Shown: positions 13,177 to 15,969 of the stretch, piece by piece
Layout: each line of letters starts with the position of its first letter
How positions within the stretch are numbered: the stretch's first letter is position 1
DNA from: Caldifarciminota bacterium
GTDB taxonomy: Bacteria > Hydrothermota > Hydrothermia > LBFQ01 > DSFT01
Assembly: GCA_015494735.1 (NCBI GenBank)
Contig: WGAQ01000105.1
Coordinates: 1-15,969, forward strand
Direction: 5' to 3'
Length of the DNA stretch: 15,969 nucleotides
Program-made: the position numbers and the translations under genes
Notes under the pieces: generated by a model
Databases searched by the model: none
What the model saw: the letters and a program-made list of their open reading frames with translations, nothing else
What the model was told of the DNA's origin: nothing

Positions 13177-14070
13177 TTATTCTTCCTTCTTCTCTTCGGT
13201 TTCGGTTGTGCCCTTCTGCTTCTTCTGCAGGTACATGAGAACCAGAATCAGCACTATGGCAGCCAGAGCCACCAGCACGTACTTGTATCTGGAGAGGAGG
13301 TCCGACATACCCCCCGCACCGCCCGTGGAGGCTTCCAGGGTGAAGGGGGAATTCCCTCCATACACCACCAGGGTTATGTTGCCCATTGGTTGTTCGCCCT
13401 GCGGGGTGAGGCCGCTGACCTTATGCTTCAGCCTCTTGGGAACTGCGAGGGAGTACTGTATGGCTCCGAAATCCCTGTGCATCTTGAGTTTCTTGCTCAC
13501 CGCATACACGAATCCCACGATGTTGTTGGCGTTGGGGACCACGAAGGGACGGATGAAGAGGGTATCGCCCACTATCTCCACCGTATCCGTGGGGAGTCCG
13601 GTGTATCTGAACCCTGTGAAGCCGTGGGGAAGTACCACCTTTATGATGGGATTCGCCGGAATGGAGGCTTCCTTGCCCTGCTTTGCGAGGTATATATTCT
13701 CCGATACCACGATGAGGGTGTCCTGGTCCACCACGAAGGCATCGTATCCGATTATGGAGATGTCCTCGGATTTGTTGTTCACGTTGTAAACCAGTATCTT
13801 CTCATCCCCCTTCAGGGGAAGGGTGAGGACCGGACTGAAGAAGTCGTATCCCTTGTATTTGACCTGTATTCCGATGTTCTTTACGGTGGTATCCGTGACG
13901 TCGAAGTTCAGTTTACCATTCTTCACGACTCCGCTGTCTATGACCATAGCCCTTCCATCGGGATATATCCCGTAAACGACGGCATAGGCACTGTCAACGG
14001 GTTGCCCCGTCGTTGCATTCTCGACGGGCAGCGTCAAACCTGCCAGGAGATAAATTATCATCATCTTCAC
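13177..14070 (-). CDS. Secreted protein with C-terminal membrane anchor, unknown function
   Basis: I do not recognise a specific family for this 297-residue protein. It has a short N-terminal hydrophobic signal (about residues 3-13, MMIIYLLAGLT). Next is a beta-rich region like the carboxypeptidase regulatory/Ig-like fold (ATTGQPVDSAYAVVYG followed by VVKNGKLNFDV), then more beta-type sequence. It ends with a Gly-rich linker, a transmembrane helix (about 264-280) and a charged Lys/Glu tail. There is no cysteine. The layout predicts an extracytoplasmic domain tethered to the membrane with a short cytoplasmic tail. The GTG start overlaps the TGA stop of the enoyl reductase (GTGA), so the two are translationally coupled. 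An ATG two codons later is an alternative start. ccmAB follows after a hairpin. Confidence 0.8.
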   Translation of the reverse strand: MKMMIIYLLAGLTLPVENATTGQPVDSAYAVVYGIYPDGRAMVIDSGVVKNGKLNFDVTDTTVKNIGIQVKYKGYDFFSPVLTLPLKGDEKILVYNVNNKSEDISIIGYDAFVVDQDTLIVVSENIYLAKQGKEASIPANPIIKVVLPHGFTGFRYTGLPTDTVEIVGDTLFIRPFVVPNANNIVGFVYAVSKKLKMHRDFGAIQYSLAVPKRLKHKVSGLTPQGEQPMGNITLVVYGGNSPFTLEASTGGAGGMSDLLSRYKYVLVALAAIVLILVLMYLQKKQKGTTETEEKKEE

Positions 14071-14855
14071 TCTATCCCCGCTATGATTTCACCACCATCC
14101 ACGTGTATTACATTTCCTGTCATCCAGTCGAAGTCCCTCGAGGTGAAGCCTGCGATGGCCCTGGCAACGTCCTCCGGTGTGGTGAGTCTTCCGGAGGGAT
14201 TCCTCTTGAGGGTGAATTCCACGATGTTCTCGTGTCCCGGAATCTTTCTGAGGGCCGGGGTGTCCGTTACACCTGCCATTATCGCATTGGCGGTTATGCC
14301 GTATGGGGCGAGTTCGAGGGCCAGTTGCCGTATGTGGCTCTCTATGAGGGCTTTGGCTCCGGAGACAGCCCCGTAGTGCTTGGTGACCCTGAGACTTCCC
14401 TCGCTGGTCATGGCGAATATGCGACCTCCGGGGGACAGGAACAGGTTCCTGTAGAAGACCTCCTGCGTCCAGTAAACCAAAGTGTTGGCCATGAGGTGAA
14501 GGGTCATCTCCAGTTGCTTGCGCTTTATGGCATCCTCCCTCTTCTCTGCGATGAATGGAACGAGGGTTCCGAAGGCTATGGAGTGCATCAGAACGCGAAT
14601 CTTCGCATCGGGATATTTGCTCTGGAATTCGTCCAGGACCTGAATCATCTTCTTCTCATCGCCGGCATTTATGTTGAAGAATTCGGCCTTTACCCCGTTC
14701 TTCTCCACCTCCTCTTTAGTCTTTATGGCATTCTCGATGGTGGCTTTCGTGTCGAAGTGAATCCCGAGGATATGAAAACCTCTGCGGGACAGCTCTATGG
14801 CTGTTGCCCTTCCAAAACCACTGGATGCACCCAGTATTAATGCCCAGTCTTTCAT
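14067..14855 (-). CDS. Enoyl-ACP reductase-like short-chain dehydrogenase (FabL/FabI type)
   Basis: A 262-residue NAD(P)-dependent oxidoreductase of the SDR family, probably reducing enoyl-ACP in the last step of fatty-acid elongation. The cofactor loop is GASSGFG (9-15), of the classical type seen in FabL. HSIAFG (91-96) is the FabI-type segment. The catalytic pair is Tyr161-x6-Lys168, the wide spacing of enoyl-ACP reductases, not the Tyr-x3-Lys of ordinary SDRs. The C-terminal part (PYGITANAIMAGVTDTPALRKIPG, then VIHVDGG) also fits. Another SDR reaction cannot be excluded. There is no Shine-Dalgarno site; a TTTAAACT box ends 7 nt before the start. The next gene is coupled to it by a GTGA overlap. 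Confidence 0.85.
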   Translation of the reverse strand: MKDWALILGASSGFGRATAIELSRRGFHILGIHFDTKATIENAIKTKEEVEKNGVKAEFFNINAGDEKKMIQVLDEFQSKYPDAKIRVLMHSIAFGTLVPFIAEKREDAIKRKQLEMTLHLMANTLVYWTQEVFYRNLFLSPGGRIFAMTSEGSLRVTKHYGAVSGAKALIESHIRQLALELAPYGITANAIMAGVTDTPALRKIPGHENIVEFTLKRNPSGRLTTPEDVARAIAGFTSRDFDWMTGNVIHVDGGEIIAGIE

Positions 14856-14862
14856 AAGGGAA

Positions 14863-14870
14863 AGTTTAAA
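14863..14870 (-). promoter_or_regulatory. -10-like box TTTAAACT before the enoyl reductase gene
   Basis: On the minus strand TTTAAACT ends 7 nt before ATG 14855. The intervening CTTTCCC has no ribosome site, so a leaderless transcript is expected if the box is the -10. Confidence 0.5.
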
Positions 14871-14882
14871 GTGATGAAAATT

Positions 14883-15356
14883 TTATCCCTTTTTCTCCTC
14901 GATGGTCCTTATCACCCGGGCCGGAACCCCCGCCACTATGGTGTTGGGAGGGACATCCCTGTTCACGAGGGACATGGCCCCCACTATCGCCCCCTCCCCG
15001 ATGGTGACTCCGGGAAGGATTACGCTGTGGACACCGATGAATGCATTTTTCTTTATGACCACCTTTCCAACTTTCACATCCTCATCCTGGGCGTAGTACA
15101 TGGAGTTGTCGTGGGCCAGGATTATGGACATGGCAGCGATGGTGACGTTGTCCTCTATCTCCACCATGTGGGGATGTACGTTGTCTATTATGCAGAAGTA
15201 GCCGATTTCCACATTCTTACCTATCTTCACTCCCCTGAGCCTGTGGAAGAAGACGCGCAGACTCTTGTGGGGGGCGAACCACGCGAGCCCCTGAACGAGA
15301 ACGGACACTATTCGCCTCCATATATTTCCCCTAGCCAGTTTCTTCCTCTCGTCCAT
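14883..15356 (-). CDS. Left-handed beta-helix acyltransferase
   Basis: A 157-residue member of the hexapeptide-repeat acyltransferase family (WbbJ/maltose O-acetyltransferase type), usually transferring acetyl or other acyl groups to sugars in surface polysaccharides. Isoleucine-rich hexapeptide turns run from about residue 50 (VKIGKNVEIGYFCII) to KNAFIGVHSVILPGVTIGEGAIVGAMSLVNRDVPPNTIVAGVPARVI. The His of ILAHDNS sits where these enzymes have their catalytic histidine. The N-terminal 45 residues are basic and helical (ARGNIWRRIVSVLVQGLAWFAPHKSLRVFFHRLRG). No Shine-Dalgarno site precedes ATG 15356, and a GTTAAAAT box ends 9 nt upstream. The gene is separated from the enoyl reductase gene by only 27 bp. 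The substrate is unknown. Confidence 0.88.
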   Translation of the reverse strand: MDERKKLARGNIWRRIVSVLVQGLAWFAPHKSLRVFFHRLRGVKIGKNVEIGYFCIIDNVHPHMVEIEDNVTIAAMSIILAHDNSMYYAQDEDVKVGKVVIKKNAFIGVHSVILPGVTIGEGAIVGAMSLVNRDVPPNTIVAGVPARVIRTIEEKKG

Positions 15357-15365
15357 GCCCGGATA

Positions 15366-15373
15366 ATTTTAAC
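15366..15373 (-). promoter_or_regulatory. -10-like box GTTAAAAT before the acyltransferase gene
   Basis: On the minus strand GTTAAAAT ends 9 nt before ATG 15356, with TATCCGGGC between. GGGAAGGAG precedes the box but is too far (about 16 nt) from the ATG to act as a normal ribosome site. Confidence 0.5.
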
Positions 15374-15390
15374 TCCTTCCCGGTGATTTG

Positions 15391-15969
15391 CTACTCCTTC
15401 GCTTTCCGGGGTGCCTGTGCGAATACGATTGTCACAGTGTTGCCTTCAAGCCGAAGGGATGCTCCTTCCAGTTTCCCGACCAGGATGTCGTATATCCTCT
15501 CTGCATCGTCGGATGCCAGTACCTCTATCTCCCCGTATCCTCTTCTGTACCTCTTCAGTTTCATGTGCTCCAGTCCCCTGATGCTCTTCCTGAGAATGTC
15601 CCTCAGATTCTTCATCAGAGCCTCATCGCCCCCCTTCACTATTATTATGGTCAACGACCTGCCGGATTTCCATTCATCTATCAGGTTCCCCTTCACCTCC
15701 CGATAGGCGTTTTCCAGAAAGGTGTTTCTGATTCGGGTATTCATATTCGGATATGCCTTCTGATTGCTGTATGAGGCCACCACCTCCCCGCTTCTCCTGT
15801 CGATTATTCCTGCGGATATGTGGAGGATAATCAGTCGCAGGGGAGCATCGTATCCCGTTTCCCTTGTCTCCCATTCCTCTCCGAAGTCCACCCTGAGGAC
15901 GAGGTCCGGTTTCCTGTGCGTCGTGTCCTCGATTACTGGAAATCCATCTTCTCTGAGGCGTTTTACGAA
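15391..15969 (-). CDS. Partial periplasmic-type protein, N-terminus outside the window
   Basis: The frame is open from the right edge of the window to a TAG at 15391, giving the C-terminal 192 residues. A GTG at 15891 could start a shorter version, but the sequence upstream (VKRLREDGFPVIEDTTHRKP, then DLVLRVDFG) continues the same domain style, so the gene almost certainly begins outside. The pattern (a conserved DLVL strand, RLIILHISAGIIDRRSGEVVASYS, an alanine-containing helix, then TIIIVKGGDEALMKNLRDILRKSIRG) resembles periplasmic domains such as those of FlgT or other secretin- and flagella-associated lipoproteins. I cannot assign a function. It precedes the acyltransferase gene by 34 bp on the same strand. 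Confidence 0.75.
   Translation of the reverse strand, partial: FVKRLREDGFPVIEDTTHRKPDLVLRVDFGEEWETRETGYDAPLRLIILHISAGIIDRRSGEVVASYSNQKAYPNMNTRIRNTFLENAYREVKGNLIDEWKSGRSLTIIIVKGGDEALMKNLRDILRKSIRGLEHMKLKRYRRGYGEIEVLASDDAERIYDILVGKLEGASLRLEGNTVTIVFAQAPRKAKE

Noticed and set aside
13159..14376. A 405-codon plus-strand frame opposite the anchored protein and enoyl reductase
   Set aside because: Shadow of two well-supported minus-strand genes; composition rich in His, Val and Gly with no domain.
1..15969. CRISPR array, insertion sequence, attachment site or toxin-antitoxin pair
   Set aside because: I saw no regularly spaced direct repeats, no transposase motif or terminal inverted repeats, and no prophage-type genes beside the tRNA.

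Overview
This is a bacterial chromosome segment. GroES/GroEL, RecA, a bacterial-type tRNA-Ala and Shine-Dalgarno sites of the AGGAGG type all point that way. Base composition is moderately GC-rich. Coding sequence strongly prefers AGG for arginine and uses ATA freely for isoleucine, and the proteins are rich in Glu and Lys. That pattern, a B12-dependent ribonucleotide reductase and a PUR/DUF3276 protein suggest a possibly thermophilic, anaerobic member of a poorly cultured lineage (WOR-3/Hydrothermae-like or a relative of Bacteroidetes/Chlorobi). The placement is inference only. I see no mobile element, CRISPR array, phage gene or toxin-antitoxin pair; the content is housekeeping plus a few unfamiliar envelope proteins.

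Left part (1-5630): nrdJ (class II ribonucleotide reductase, +) converges on a small secreted orphan protein (-). The groES-groEL operon (+) follows, with a strong promoter, an inverted repeat just past the -10 box, and a hairpin at its end.

Middle part (5630-10022, all +): a membrane-anchored M23 peptidase, a small acidic orphan overlapping a membrane-anchored phospholipase-D-family protein, and a 239-bp spacer. Then comes an overlapping trio: PgpA with an extra N-terminal membrane region, a DedA/VTT-family membrane protein, and a SAM methyltransferase. The trio looks like a membrane-lipid cluster.

Next (10038-11947, +): tRNA-Ala(CGC), dCTP deaminase, RecA and a PUR-type nucleic-acid-binding protein whose start lies inside recA.

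Right part (11966-15969, all -): reading leftwards from the right edge, a partial periplasmic-type protein, a left-handed beta-helix acyltransferase, a FabL/FabI-like enoyl-ACP reductase translationally coupled to a secreted, C-terminally anchored protein, then ccmA-ccmB encoding an ABC exporter.

The most notable genome-level pattern is a TTTAAAAT-like box only about 4-13 nt before the start codon of most operon-leading genes. Most of these lack a Shine-Dalgarno sequence, whereas leadered and internal genes have good ones. This suggests widespread leaderless transcription. I found no clearly new multi-gene system. The best leads are this promoter architecture, the groES inverted repeat, the PgpA-DedA-methyltransferase trio and the recA/PUR overlap.
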